A DNA stretch of 64,000 bases from Spirochaetia bacterium UBA5763. Lineage in GTDB: Bacteria; Spirochaetota; UBA4802; UBA5550. Positions within the stretch are counted from its first letter, which is position 1. Each line of letters starts with the position of its first letter. A model generated the notes under the pieces. That model was not told the origin of the DNA. It was given only the letters and a program-made list of their open reading frames with translations, and did not search any database. Below, piece by piece: positions 42,747-51,126 of this stretch. Both the position numbers and the translations under genes were made by a program. The DNA lies in NCBI GenBank assembly GCA_002418835.1, contig DIEX01000019.1, positions 62,001 to 126,000 of the forward strand. The letters are read 5' to 3'.

Positions 42747-44120
42747 CTAAAACTGGAAATAGATAAAATCACTTGCATCCGATGACGCGAAAATAAGTAT
42801 CCACGCCAGCATTATAATTGAAGCAATACTTTTAACAGCAGGTTTTTCCATGAAATTCAGTAATCCGTACTCCTTAAACCAGCCGTATAAATAGCATAAA
42901 GTCATAATAATAAACATCAATAACGGCATAGAGGGTGCTGCATATCCGGAATTGAAGATCCCTGCGATATAACTGAATGCATCCGCGCCGCTCTCCGCCC
43001 TGAAAAAAATCCATGTAAAAACAATCAGAATAAATACAACAATCCGCCTTATAAAAACCGGCGTAATCTTTATTATCCTGAATCTGCCGATCAGTTTCCC
43101 CATGACATGAAGCGCGCCGTGAATAAATCCCCATAATACAAAGTTCCACGCAGCCCCGTGCCACAGACCGGAAAGAAGCATGGTGATCATCGTATTGCGT
43201 GATTCAGTGAGCTTCCCTTTTCTGTTCCCGCCGAGGGGAATATAGAGGTAATCCCTGAACCATGACGAGAGACTGATGTGCCATCTCCCCCAGAAGTCAC
43301 CTGTACTTGCGGCCATATAAGGAAGTCTGAAGTTTTCCATGAGCTCAATGCCGAAACAGCGCGCAATACCGCGTGCCATATCCGTGTATCCGCTGAAGTC
43401 GAAATATATCTGCCAGGTGAATGCAAGGGCCCCCAGCACAAGGTCTGCTGACCCGAACTGTGCAGGGTTCCCGAATATTTTATCAGCGTATAACGCGAAG
43501 AAGTCGGCAAGGGCGATTTTTTTAAACAATCCGCGTATGAATATATATGCTCCTTCTGCAAGGTCTGAACCTTTCCCCCTGTCCCAATGCTGCAATTGCG
43601 GGAGAAGCCCTGATGCCCGCGCAATGGGCCCTGCTGAGAGCTGGGGGAAGAATGAAACAAACAGCGCGTGGCGGCCGAAGTTTTTTTCGCGGTCAACTTT
43701 CCCGAAATAAAAATCTATAACATATCCCATTGAGATAAATATAAAGAAAGATATCCCTATGGGGAGAAGTATATCGGGCTGCGGCAGCCTGTAGGGATTC
43801 CCTGTAATTACAAGCAGTTCGTTGATGTTTGATGTTATAAAACCGGCGTACTTGAATGAACTGAGAAAGATAAGACTGTTCGTGATGCTTAATATCAGAA
43901 AGAGTCTCCTCTTCCCTGTTTTCTCCATCAGAAGCAGGAAAATGTAATCAGCAGCAATAATCCAGAGAAGGAATAACGGGTAGAGCGGATTAAACCATCC
44001 GTAAAAAATAAATGATGCTGCAAGTATAAGGTACTGCCGTCCTGTGCTGTTCTTTATACTCCGGAACAGGAAATAAAGAATAGTAAAGAATAAAAGAAAA
44101 GTCCATGTCTGAAAGAGCAT
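42747..44120 (-). CDS. MBOAT family O-acyltransferase
   Basis: A 457-residue membrane protein of about 11 helices with MBOAT motifs: FPQLSAGPIARASGLLPQL near residue 150-170, then the invariant His in LLSGLWHGAAWNFVLWG (about residue 320). It would pass acyl groups across the membrane to the SGNH-like partner, as in AlgI. The polymer acylated is unknown; alginate and teichoic acid genes are absent here. It follows the SUMF1 lipoprotein by 5 bases. Confidence 0.93.
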   Translation of the reverse strand: MLFQTWTFLLFFTILYFLFRSIKNSTGRQYLILAASFIFYGWFNPLYPLFLLWIIAADYIFLLLMEKTGKRRLFLILSITNSLIFLSSFKYAGFITSNINELLVITGNPYRLPQPDILLPIGISFFIFISMGYVIDFYFGKVDREKNFGRHALFVSFFPQLSAGPIARASGLLPQLQHWDRGKGSDLAEGAYIFIRGLFKKIALADFFALYADKIFGNPAQFGSADLVLGALAFTWQIYFDFSGYTDMARGIARCFGIELMENFRLPYMAASTGDFWGRWHISLSSWFRDYLYIPLGGNRKGKLTESRNTMITMLLSGLWHGAAWNFVLWGFIHGALHVMGKLIGRFRIIKITPVFIRRIVVFILIVFTWIFFRAESGADAFSYIAGIFNSGYAAPSMPLLMFIIMTLCYLYGWFKEYGLLNFMEKPAVKSIASIIMLAWILIFASSDASDFIYFQF

Positions 44121-44125
44121 TTAAT

Positions 44126-44950
44126 CTATTCAGCCCTTCTGACGCATCTGAATCCGATTGTGTCACGTAGTATGCAGGCATCGCTTATTGAGCCGTCCAT
44201 GCTCCTCGCTGTTGAATTGACAAGCTCCTCTCCGTCATTCCATGACCCTCCGCGGATTACACGCTCTTTCCCTTCTGCCGGTCCGGCGGGATTCTCCTCC
44301 GGTGATTTACTGTAATAGTCAGCAGTGTAGAAATCGTTGCACCATTCCGCCACGTTCCCGTACATATCAAAGAGGCCGAACTGGTTCGGTTTTCTGGAAC
44401 CCGCTGTTTCAGGTTTACCGGATGAGTTTTTGCTGTATATCGCGTAGTTTTTAATATTCTTTGAGTCTGCTCCGAAGAAATATTTTGAATCAGTGCCCGC
44501 TCTGGCAGCGTATTCCCATTCAGCTTCTGTGGGGAGCCTGTATCCGTCAGCTTTAAAGTTGCATTCCCATGTCTTTTCATCATAGCATGGAGTAAGCCCC
44601 TCTTCTATTGATCGTTCGTTGCAGTATATGGCGGCATTGACCCATGCTACCATCTCTGCGGGGTTTTTCTCATTTTTAAAATGGGATGGATTGGAGAGTT
44701 CAAGTTTTTTATACATCTCCTGTGTCACTTCATATTTATCAATATAGAACGGAGAGAGTTTGACTTTATGCGCGGGAGATTCTCCGGCGTTGCCGCTCCC
44801 CATGGTGAACTCGCCGCCCGGGAGGTAAACCATCTCTATCCCGGACTTAGTTGTGATATTTTTAACTGATGTGTCAGAGCTTTTTTTCCCGCATGAAATT
44901 GAAGTTGCGATCAATGCTGATATTGAAGCTGCAATAATAAATTTTTTCAT
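44126..44950 (-). CDS. SUMF1/FGE-fold lipoprotein
   Basis: A 274-residue lipoprotein; the lipobox is TSISCGKK (Cys about 20). The SUMF1 blocks are MVYLPGGEFTMGSG, LSPFYIDKYEVTQEMY, YRLPTEAEWEYAARAG, FDMYGNVAEWCNDFY and IRGGSWNDGEE. The FGE cysteine pair is not seen. The ATG at 44950 follows GAGGAG by 9 bases. It lies 11 bases after the beta-propeller gene and 5 before the MBOAT gene. Confidence 0.88.
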   Translation of the reverse strand: MKKFIIAASISALIATSISCGKKSSDTSVKNITTKSGIEMVYLPGGEFTMGSGNAGESPAHKVKLSPFYIDKYEVTQEMYKKLELSNPSHFKNEKNPAEMVAWVNAAIYCNERSIEEGLTPCYDEKTWECNFKADGYRLPTEAEWEYAARAGTDSKYFFGADSKNIKNYAIYSKNSSGKPETAGSRKPNQFGLFDMYGNVAEWCNDFYTADYYSKSPEENPAGPAEGKERVIRGGSWNDGEELVNSTARSMDGSISDACILRDTIGFRCVRRAE

Positions 44951-44961
44951 TTCTATTCTCC

Positions 44962-45933
44962 TCATGGAATCCAGTCCGGTTCCTTGTTCTGGTTTCCGTC
45001 AAATGTAATCTTCTGCCATTTTCCTGTGGCAATCTCCGCAATACAGATGTCCCATCCGTGGGCTGTGCCCCCCACATTCTGTTCTCCGTCAGGCCCGAAA
45101 GCAAAGGCAATATATTTTCCGTCAGGAGACCAGTCAAGGTGATATACCTCGTAGCCCTTTGTTACTGAAAGAAAGGGGAATTTATCTTTCTCTGCAACGG
45201 GAACAGTTCTGTCCATGTATATTTTAGCGAGGTCAAACTCTGAGTCACTTTTTCCCCACCCTATCAAACTTCCGTCAGGAGAGAATTCCGGTCTGCATCC
45301 CACGACGTTAAGTTGTACGTATTTTTTACTGTTTACATCAATGCCGATGCTGGTGTGTCTATAGCCCATCCCGCCGAGAACTGTTGCCGTGATATATTTC
45401 CCGTCCGGTGACCAGCAGAGGTTGTACATATGTTCCAGCGTTTTGTTTACATGCTCTTTGGTCTCGCCGGTTGTTGTGTCATAAATAAAGAGCCCCTTTG
45501 TTGACCAGCTTTCAAAAGAGAACCTTCTGGTTGATTCCGATTTTGTGAATGCGATGTACCTTCCGTCGGGTGACCAGCAGTGTTCCCGTCCATGTTCCGC
45601 AACCAGCTTTTTCCCTGAACCGTCAAGGTTCATCATGTAGAGGTCGCGTCTTCTCTCTCTCCCCTCTCCAGTATCAATTGAAAACGCGAACCTTTTTCCG
45701 TCCGGAGAAACTTTTGGATACAGTTCATGTATTTTTTTAGTGTCTGTTATATTTTTTCTCCCTGAACCATCGGCATTTATCATGAAGATGTCCCAGCTGC
45801 CGTTCTGGTATGATTCATAAAGGAGACGGTATTTTATTGATTTAAGATCAATGACATTGTACTGTTCTGCGGATGCTGAAAATATTACTGAAAATAGCGC
45901 CAATAATGCGCATGCTGTCCATTTTTTCATCAA
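44962..45933 (-). CDS. TolB/PD40-like beta-propeller protein
   Basis: A 323-residue secreted protein with a signal sequence (about 1-21). It contains repeated propeller blades of the PD40 type: WDIFMINADGSGRKNI, LYPKVSPDGKRFAFS, HCWSPDGRYIAFTKS, LCWSPDGKYITATV and LDWSPDGKYIAFAF. It would act as a periplasmic binding or scaffold protein. It is the first gene in the acyltransferase operon, so a role in that envelope system is likely but not shown. Confidence 0.9.
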   Translation of the reverse strand: MMKKWTACALLALFSVIFSASAEQYNVIDLKSIKYRLLYESYQNGSWDIFMINADGSGRKNITDTKKIHELYPKVSPDGKRFAFSIDTGEGRERRRDLYMMNLDGSGKKLVAEHGREHCWSPDGRYIAFTKSESTRRFSFESWSTKGLFIYDTTTGETKEHVNKTLEHMYNLCWSPDGKYITATVLGGMGYRHTSIGIDVNSKKYVQLNVVGCRPEFSPDGSLIGWGKSDSEFDLAKIYMDRTVPVAEKDKFPFLSVTKGYEVYHLDWSPDGKYIAFAFGPDGEQNVGGTAHGWDICIAEIATGKWQKITFDGNQNKEPDWIP

Positions 45934-46243
45934 ATTCCTCTAAAAGATCAGGTCTGTGCATGGACAAACATTCCATTTTCAGAAAAAATAATTTTCAACC
46001 CTTTTTTTATAATGTCCCGGAATTCGCATTCAAAGAATTTATGCAGGTGGTCGTGTTTTTTAGTCCTGTGATTGCCGTGTCCATGCTCTCTATGCCATCC
46101 CCCCACAAGGAGCCTTGCCGGAAGAATAAGGCCGAATGCCTGGATAAAAAATATAAAATAATTGACCCGGTAATTTAATATGTTAATTTTGACTAAATAG
46201 GTTGTTTCTGTTGGATCTTTTTATCATAGTCCGGGGAAGATAG
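45934..46243. other. 310-bp gap between divergent operons
   Basis: Between the minus-strand propeller gene and the plus-strand ModA-like gene. A 101-codon open frame crosses it from inside the propeller gene and has no start signal or homology I recognise. Weak TTGACC and TTGACT hexamers occur near 46163 and 46192, but without good -10 boxes. Nothing else seen. Confidence 0.5.
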
Positions 46244-47014
46244 ATGAAAAAAAATAATTACAAATGGCTCATCACGGCTGCTGTTGCAGCCATACTCCTT
46301 ATCGCGGTTTATGTTTTTAAACCTGGGGGACAATTAAATGATAACAAACTCAGTGCGGCAGTGGTTGCCGGGTTTATACAGCCTTTTGGTGATATGGCTG
46401 CAGAGTTTGAAAGTAAAACAGGGATAAAGATCGAGGTAACCTTTTCATCTGCCGGAAAAATCTACAGTCAGGTAATAAATGGCGCTCCATACGCAATAGT
46501 TCTTCTGGATGAGGAGAGAGCAGAGCGCCTGTTCAAAGAAGGGTATGCCGAAAGCCCTTTTGTATATGCGAAGGGTGAAGTTGTTCTCTGGACTGCGAAG
46601 AAAGAATTATGCGGAGCTGCTGACTGGCGCGATGTAATTAATCGAAAGGATGTGAAGAAGATTGCAATAGCAAATCCTGAAATTGCGGTTTACGGAATGA
46701 GCGCAAAGAAGGCTCTGCAAAGCTCCGGCTTATGGAAGAGCGTTGAGCCGCGTCTGATACAATCACCGGATCTTGCTCAGGTTTTCCAGTATGCAACAAC
46801 TGAATCTGTTGATGCGGGATTCTGCAACCTGTTTCAGGCGTATTCGGAGAAAGGGAAGGCAGGGTGTTTTTACAGGATGCCTGAAGCTCTTCCGGTTATT
46901 CATTCAGCATGCCTGATGAAGAATAGCGCGGGGCGGGAAGCTGCTCTTAAATTTGCAGCTTACCTTGTTTCACCTGAAGCGGAGACGATTAAGAATAAGT
47001 ACGGATATAAATAA
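46244..47014 (+). CDS. ModA-like extracellular solute-binding protein
   Basis: A 256-residue periplasmic binding protein of the molybdate/tungstate (ModA) type. It has an N-terminal hydrophobic helix (about 9-27), then FESKTGIKIEVTFSSAGKIYSQV (in outline), the AIVLLDEERAERLFKEG block and the typical IANPEIAVYGMSAKKAL. No permease or ATPase gene follows, so it would need partners elsewhere. It lies 18 bases before a DUF364 gene. Confidence 0.85.
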   Translation: MKKNNYKWLITAAVAAILLIAVYVFKPGGQLNDNKLSAAVVAGFIQPFGDMAAEFESKTGIKIEVTFSSAGKIYSQVINGAPYAIVLLDEERAERLFKEGYAESPFVYAKGEVVLWTAKKELCGAADWRDVINRKDVKKIAIANPEIAVYGMSAKKALQSSGLWKSVEPRLIQSPDLAQVFQYATTESVDAGFCNLFQAYSEKGKAGCFYRMPEALPVIHSACLMKNSAGREAALKFAAYLVSPEAETIKNKYGYK

Positions 47015-47032
47015 AATAAAGAGGACTTCTTC

Positions 47033-47776
47033 ATGGCCCGGAAAATTATAATAGAACAGGCGCGGGAAAAGATACTGGAAATAGCCGGAGAATATAAGCT
47101 TCTTGATGAAGAGATAAATATAACATGCAGGACATTAACTGCTGAAGAGGCTATCGGGAATCCTCTGCATGATGATTATCCCATACAGAAGGGTAAGGAA
47201 CGTATGATTGAGGCTGAATTCATGGGTAAGAAAGGGCAGGCTTTTTCAGACTCATGTTCCAGTTACAGCTCCACTGTGAGAGAGGTGCTTGAGATGGAGC
47301 TTGATACCAACGCTAAGAGAGCAATTTTTATTTCTTCATTAAATGCCATACTTTCACTCCTTGAAATGATTCCTGAAGCCATTCACTGCAAAGATGATGA
47401 ACCTGTCACATGCTCTGACTGTTTCGGCGATTTTTTAAAGAGCGAAGCTCCCGATAAAAAGAATGCTTTACTGGTGGGGCTTCAGCCACGTCTTCTTGAA
47501 AAGCTGGCAGCTGTAAAAAACGTCAGGGTCTGTGATCTTGATCCGGATAATATAGGTGCAACAAAATTCGGGGTAGTTATAGACGGTCCTGATCGCTTTG
47601 AGGAAAACGCGCTCTGGGCGGATGTTGTCTTTGCTACAGGGAGTACTATTGTAAACGGTACAATAGACGGAATACTGGAGGCAAATCCCGATACCTGCTT
47701 TTTCGGTGTAACAATCGCGGGAGTTGCTGAACTTCTCGGATTGAAGCAGTTCTGTTATATTATCGGAGCGAAGTAA
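47033..47776 (+). CDS. DUF364 family protein, putative metal-chelation domain
   Basis: A 247-residue cytoplasmic protein. The C-terminal half (about 125-247) matches DUF364: NALLVGLQPRLLEKL, VRVCDLDPDNIG, ADVVFATGSTIVNGTIDGIL and FGVTIAGVAELL. The fold is a Rossmann-like heavy-metal-chelation domain found with molybdenum- and tungsten-related genes. The N-terminal half has an EIN-type region (AIGNPLHDDYPIQKGKE). It follows the ModA-like gene and probably shares its transcript; a role in molybdate or tungstate metabolism fits both. Confidence 0.82.
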   Translation: MARKIIIEQAREKILEIAGEYKLLDEEINITCRTLTAEEAIGNPLHDDYPIQKGKERMIEAEFMGKKGQAFSDSCSSYSSTVREVLEMELDTNAKRAIFISSLNAILSLLEMIPEAIHCKDDEPVTCSDCFGDFLKSEAPDKKNALLVGLQPRLLEKLAAVKNVRVCDLDPDNIGATKFGVVIDGPDRFEENALWADVVFATGSTIVNGTIDGILEANPDTCFFGVTIAGVAELLGLKQFCYIIGAK

Positions 47777-47785
47777 TAAGGCTTG

Positions 47786-47834
47786 TAAATCCGGCAGATG
47801 AATTCCCTCAGCCGGATTTATCCCTTCTTTTTTC
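47786..47834 (+). terminator. Rho-independent terminator after the DUF364 gene
   Basis: Perfect 10-bp stem TAAATCCGGC/GCCGGATTTA (47786-47795 with 47811-47820), followed by a T-rich stretch TCCCTTCTTTTTTC. It is 9 bases past the stop of the DUF364 gene. Confidence 0.85.
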
Positions 47835-47988
47835 TTGACTTCCTGTTAAAATCTGTCTTTCTTTTATACTTGAAAAGTGATTATCGCAAACAACGAAATG
47901 ACAATTCGGGGCATAATGCAATAGTAAAATGCCTAACTTTCAGCATGTGTAACTGACATGTGTTATAAAAAAGAAAAGGAGATACCCT

Positions 47989-48336
47989 GTGAAAAAATTT
48001 GCTCTCTTTGTATTCAATGGAGATCCAATGTTCTTCATCCATGTTCTGCTGAATGCTCTTGATATGAAAGATAAAGGCCATGAAGCAAAGATCATTATTG
48101 AAGGGGCATCTGTTAAGCTCGTCCCGGATCTTGTTAAACCTGAATTTCCGCTTAACGGATTATGGAAAAAATGCCTTGATGCAGGGCTGGTTGAGGGTGT
48201 CTGCAAAGCCTGCTCTGCCAAACTCGGGACACTTGATGCTGCAAAGGAGCAGGGACTTACTCTTCTTGATAGCATGTCGGGTCACCCGGGGATTGCCGCA
48301 TACAGGGATGAAGGATACGAGGTAATAACTTTCTGA
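47989..48336 (+). CDS. DsrE-like small sulfur-relay protein
   Basis: A 115-residue protein of the DsrE/DsrF-like fold. It begins KKFALFVFNGDPMFFIHVLLNALDM (in outline) and has GHEAKIIIEGASVKL. The conserved cysteines are in GVCKACSAKLGT, then the family ending YRDEGYEVITF. It may carry persulfide sulfur or bind a small partner. The gene stands alone. AGGAG is 8 bases before the GTG at 47989. Confidence 0.82.
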   Translation: MKKFALFVFNGDPMFFIHVLLNALDMKDKGHEAKIIIEGASVKLVPDLVKPEFPLNGLWKKCLDAGLVEGVCKACSAKLGTLDAAKEQGLTLLDSMSGHPGIAAYRDEGYEVITF

Positions 48337-48409
48337 ATCTGAAACCCTGAATGATATTTGAATCCTACCCAGGCAGCTTCATTTAATAACCGTAATTTAC
48401 AGCGGAGTC

Positions 48410-48440
48410 TTGACAAATTAGGTGCTGTATTTTTATCTTG
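48410..48440 (+). promoter_or_regulatory. Possible promoter upstream of the FUSC-like gene
   Basis: TTGACA (48410-48415), then TATCTT 18 bases later (4 of 6 matches to TATAAT). The region is AT-rich and leads straight to the ATG at 48470. Confidence 0.4.
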
Positions 48441-48469
48441 CATTATATTATAGGGATAAATGTTCATAA

Positions 48470-48994
48470 ATGAAACTTCACACACAACTCTTCTCCGATT
48501 TCAGGGATCAGATTATAAAACCGTATTATTTACAGTACATTGTAAAATGTCTTATGGGGTCATTAATCTGCTATGCCCTTTACCGGCTTTTCCCGGAACA
48601 CCAGTTCCAGTGGAGTATTATATCCCTTCTTCTTGTTATTGCACCTGAAGAGAAGGATTCATTCCGGTTATCTCTGGACAGGATGAAAGCCAATATAATT
48701 GGAGCAGTTGTGGGACTGGCTGCCATTCTTTTATGCGGGATGAATGCCGCTGTTCTTCTGATTTCGGTACTTGTAACAATTCTTTTCTGCACATATATAA
48801 AACTCGGGAATGCCTCACGTTCAGCCCTGGCTGCGTTGATTATTGTACTTACTGATGAAGAACACATGGCAGGTGGTATTTCAGCCTATGAAAGGATGTT
48901 CTGTGTTGTGGCGGGATGCATAATAGCTATGGTTATTACATATATTTTTATATGGATCAACAGGCCGGAGAAAAATGACGGAGGAGTTGATTGA
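48470..48994 (+). CDS. FUSC-like membrane protein (aromatic acid exporter type)
   Basis: A 174-residue protein of four to six helices. The pattern WSIISLLLVIAPEEKDSFRLSLDR, then MKANIIGAVVGLAAIL and YERMFCVVAGCIIAMVITYIF matches FUSC-2/ArAE_1 half-proteins. It lacks the cytoplasmic domain of full exporters. Function unknown, but an export or membrane-stability role is usual for the family. Confidence 0.75.
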   Translation: MKLHTQLFSDFRDQIIKPYYLQYIVKCLMGSLICYALYRLFPEHQFQWSIISLLLVIAPEEKDSFRLSLDRMKANIIGAVVGLAAILLCGMNAAVLLISVLVTILFCTYIKLGNASRSALAALIIVLTDEEHMAGGISAYERMFCVVAGCIIAMVITYIFIWINRPEKNDGGVD

Positions 48995-49038
48995 ACCTGT
49001 ATAATATATGACTCATTTTGTTCCCGGATGCCCGGTGT

Positions 49039-49623
49039 TTATGGCCGGGAATCTTTCTGCTTCTCTTCCTGTATTTTTTTTGCCATTGTAATAAACTGAT
49101 CATAGAAATCCCTGAGCTGATCGTTCTGCCGGAGGGGTCTTGTGGCCGGTTCCTTCCCCTCTATTATATCCTGTATCTGCTGAGTCATAACATATATCGG
49201 ACCTGAGATTGTATGCGTAAGCCTGATGAGATAATAAAAAAGGATGAGGCCCATTATAACCATAAAGCATGTGATAATAATAATTACAATCAAGCCGGAT
49301 TTGATAAGTCCCGTAAGGAGATATATATGGTCTTCAATGATTTGAACGCTTTTATTGTGATCTTCTGAAATTTTCTGCGATTTAAGCTGAAGGTCTGAAT
49401 TTGAAGTCATATCGGAATATTTTATAAAGGCATTAACGATATTCTTTTCTGTCTCAACAGCTCCCCGGAGGTCTTTAACTGTTCCTGTAATTTTATTATC
49501 TGTAAGTGCTGTATGAATTACAAGAAGAGCCAGCACTATGAAAAAAGCTATAAAATAAAAACGTATAACAGCGAAAGATGTTGTAAGCTGAAGTTTTTTA
49601 TCAATAAGCCTTTTACGTTTCAT
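49039..49623 (-). CDS. Two-helix membrane protein ending in a HAMP-like domain
   Basis: A 194-residue protein with helix 1 (about 18-42), a roughly 70-residue periplasmic part of helical type, helix 2 (about 106-134) and a HAMP-like C-terminus (about 133-190: RLTHTISGPIYVMTQQIQDI, then QLRDFYDQFITMAKKI). No kinase, cyclase or MCP output follows in frame. It could be a stand-alone signalling partner or a remnant of a longer sensor. The stop codon is clean and in a hairpin-rich region (TTCCCGG/CCGGGAA about 49021-49051). Confidence 0.72.
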   Translation of the reverse strand: MKRKRLIDKKLQLTTSFAVIRFYFIAFFIVLALLVIHTALTDNKITGTVKDLRGAVETEKNIVNAFIKYSDMTSNSDLQLKSQKISEDHNKSVQIIEDHIYLLTGLIKSGLIVIIIITCFMVIMGLILFYYLIRLTHTISGPIYVMTQQIQDIIEGKEPATRPLRQNDQLRDFYDQFITMAKKIQEEKQKDSRP

Positions 49624-49774
49624 ATTAATTCTCCGGTTTCATTATCAGATAATATCAAATATCTAAAAAATATTTTCCGTCAAGCAAAATGCCTTGTAAA
49701 ATAATAAAGCTCTGATAAAGTAATATTCTGAATATAGAAAAATAACCGGTTCTGACTCATAACTAATACTGAAA

Positions 49775-50623
49775 ATGAAAAAAACAATATTTGCATTAAT
49801 TTTCGCAGCTTCTCTATTTCCGGGAGTTGTATCTGCAAAACCTAATCATGGCCCCGTATTCAAGGGGTTCTATGCACCCTATGGTGCGGGTTCGTATACA
49901 GTCCCTTATGATAAATCTATTAATGGTGGAAATAATAACACTCTCACATCCGGTTCCATGCGTGAGAGTGATAATGCATTTAAAACTCTTAAGGGGTATT
50001 CCCTGTCATGCGGATACTTTTATGACTGGTTTCAGTGTGATATCAGCTATACAAGTGTTGGAACAGACAACCTCATTGTTGAACATGCCTCAACTCCGGG
50101 AAATGAATATTCATCTGACGCGGATTTATGGATTGCGGACATAAAGGCCGGATACCGTTTCAGCAGGCCCGGTGATACATCATATAAATGGATTTATCTC
50201 GGTGTGCGAAGGTCGGAACTTGAAATTTCATTTAACGATACAGAATCGGAAGCCACAGGATTTATTGCAGGGTTCTACGGGTTCAGCAGTTTCGGTTTAT
50301 CCTCACCCTTTGAGTTTGTGCTGACCTGGGATCTTTATGCTGCGGGGTATCGTTATAACTGGAATAAATTTCATTCAGACGTATATATTGATGTGAACCG
50401 GAAATTTGCCGTGGATTTCGGCCTCTCAGCCGGAGCAGGTGTTCAGTATGAGCCTTGGGATCTGGCTGTAATTCTTAAGGTGTCCCCCTTTCTCTCATAC
50501 AGGAAGTATGAGGATGAGGATACGGCTGGCAACAGGAGTACTAAGGCGGCGCTTAACGGAACATTGATCGGTATTGAAGTAGTCTTTTCAATTCCGGATT
50601 ATAAGAATAATATTGTAGAATAA
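49775..50623 (+). CDS. Secreted beta-barrel-like protein of unknown function
   Basis: A 282-residue protein with a cleavable signal (cut near VVSAKPN). The rest has alternating aromatic strands, such as YSLSCGYFYDWFQCDISY, IADIKAGYRFSRP, KWIYLGVRRSELEISF and FEFVLTWDLYAAGYRY, typical of an outer-membrane barrel. No family is recognised. It opens a cluster that goes on to a TonB-C-like lipoprotein and a TonB-dependent receptor, with 23 bases to the next gene. Confidence 0.7.
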   Translation: MKKTIFALIFAASLFPGVVSAKPNHGPVFKGFYAPYGAGSYTVPYDKSINGGNNNTLTSGSMRESDNAFKTLKGYSLSCGYFYDWFQCDISYTSVGTDNLIVEHASTPGNEYSSDADLWIADIKAGYRFSRPGDTSYKWIYLGVRRSELEISFNDTESEATGFIAGFYGFSSFGLSSPFEFVLTWDLYAAGYRYNWNKFHSDVYIDVNRKFAVDFGLSAGAGVQYEPWDLAVILKVSPFLSYRKYEDEDTAGNRSTKAALNGTLIGIEVVFSIPDYKNNIVE

Positions 50624-50646
50624 TACCGGGTAAAACAGGATTTTCC

Positions 50647-51126
50647 GTGAAAAGAATAACTGAGTATATATGTTGTTATGTGATAATGCTGCTGGTTATA
50701 ACCGGATGTTCCACCGTGCGCTATGAAAAAAATAATATCACTGATAGAATCAGCGGGAATCCTTCGACCCTGATTCTTAATTATGAAAACAGGGCAAAAC
50801 AATACGATAAGGTAATTACTTATTCACATTTTAAAATATATATAGAGATAGAGGAGCCCTTCATTATAAGCATACCTGAATTCAAACCTGCTGATAAAAT
50901 TTACAGCCTCGCTGCAATTGAGGGAACTGCTGTGTACCGTGTCAGACTGAACAGCAGCGGAAATGTTATCTCAACAGAAAGGAAACTTTCAGCTGGCCTG
51001 GGACTTGATGAAGTTGCTGATGAAATATTAAGTCAGATTAAAATTGAACCAGCCTGGATGGCCGGTAAAAGCTTTGACTCCGCAGCAGATGTCAGAATTT
51101 CGTTCATTACGGATGAAGAGCAGTGA
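50647..51126 (+). CDS. Lipoprotein with TonB C-terminal-like domain
   Basis: A 159-residue lipoprotein; the lipobox is LLVITGCS (Cys21). The C-terminal half, with GTAVYRVRLNSSGNVIST and ADEILSQIKIEPAW, has the pattern of the TonB C-terminal domain. It lacks the usual N-terminal membrane helix and proline-rich linker, so it may be membrane-anchored by lipid instead. The GTG start has AGGA upstream. Its stop overlaps the TonB-dependent receptor start (GTGA), implying coupled translation. Confidence 0.78.
   Translation: MKRITEYICCYVIMLLVITGCSTVRYEKNNITDRISGNPSTLILNYENRAKQYDKVITYSHFKIYIEIEEPFIISIPEFKPADKIYSLAAIEGTAVYRVRLNSSGNVISTERKLSAGLGLDEVADEILSQIKIEPAWMAGKSFDSAADVRISFITDEEQ

Noticed and set aside
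45873..46178. 101-codon frame between the propeller and ModA-like genes
   Set aside because: No start signal, begins inside the propeller gene on the other strand and resembles no protein.
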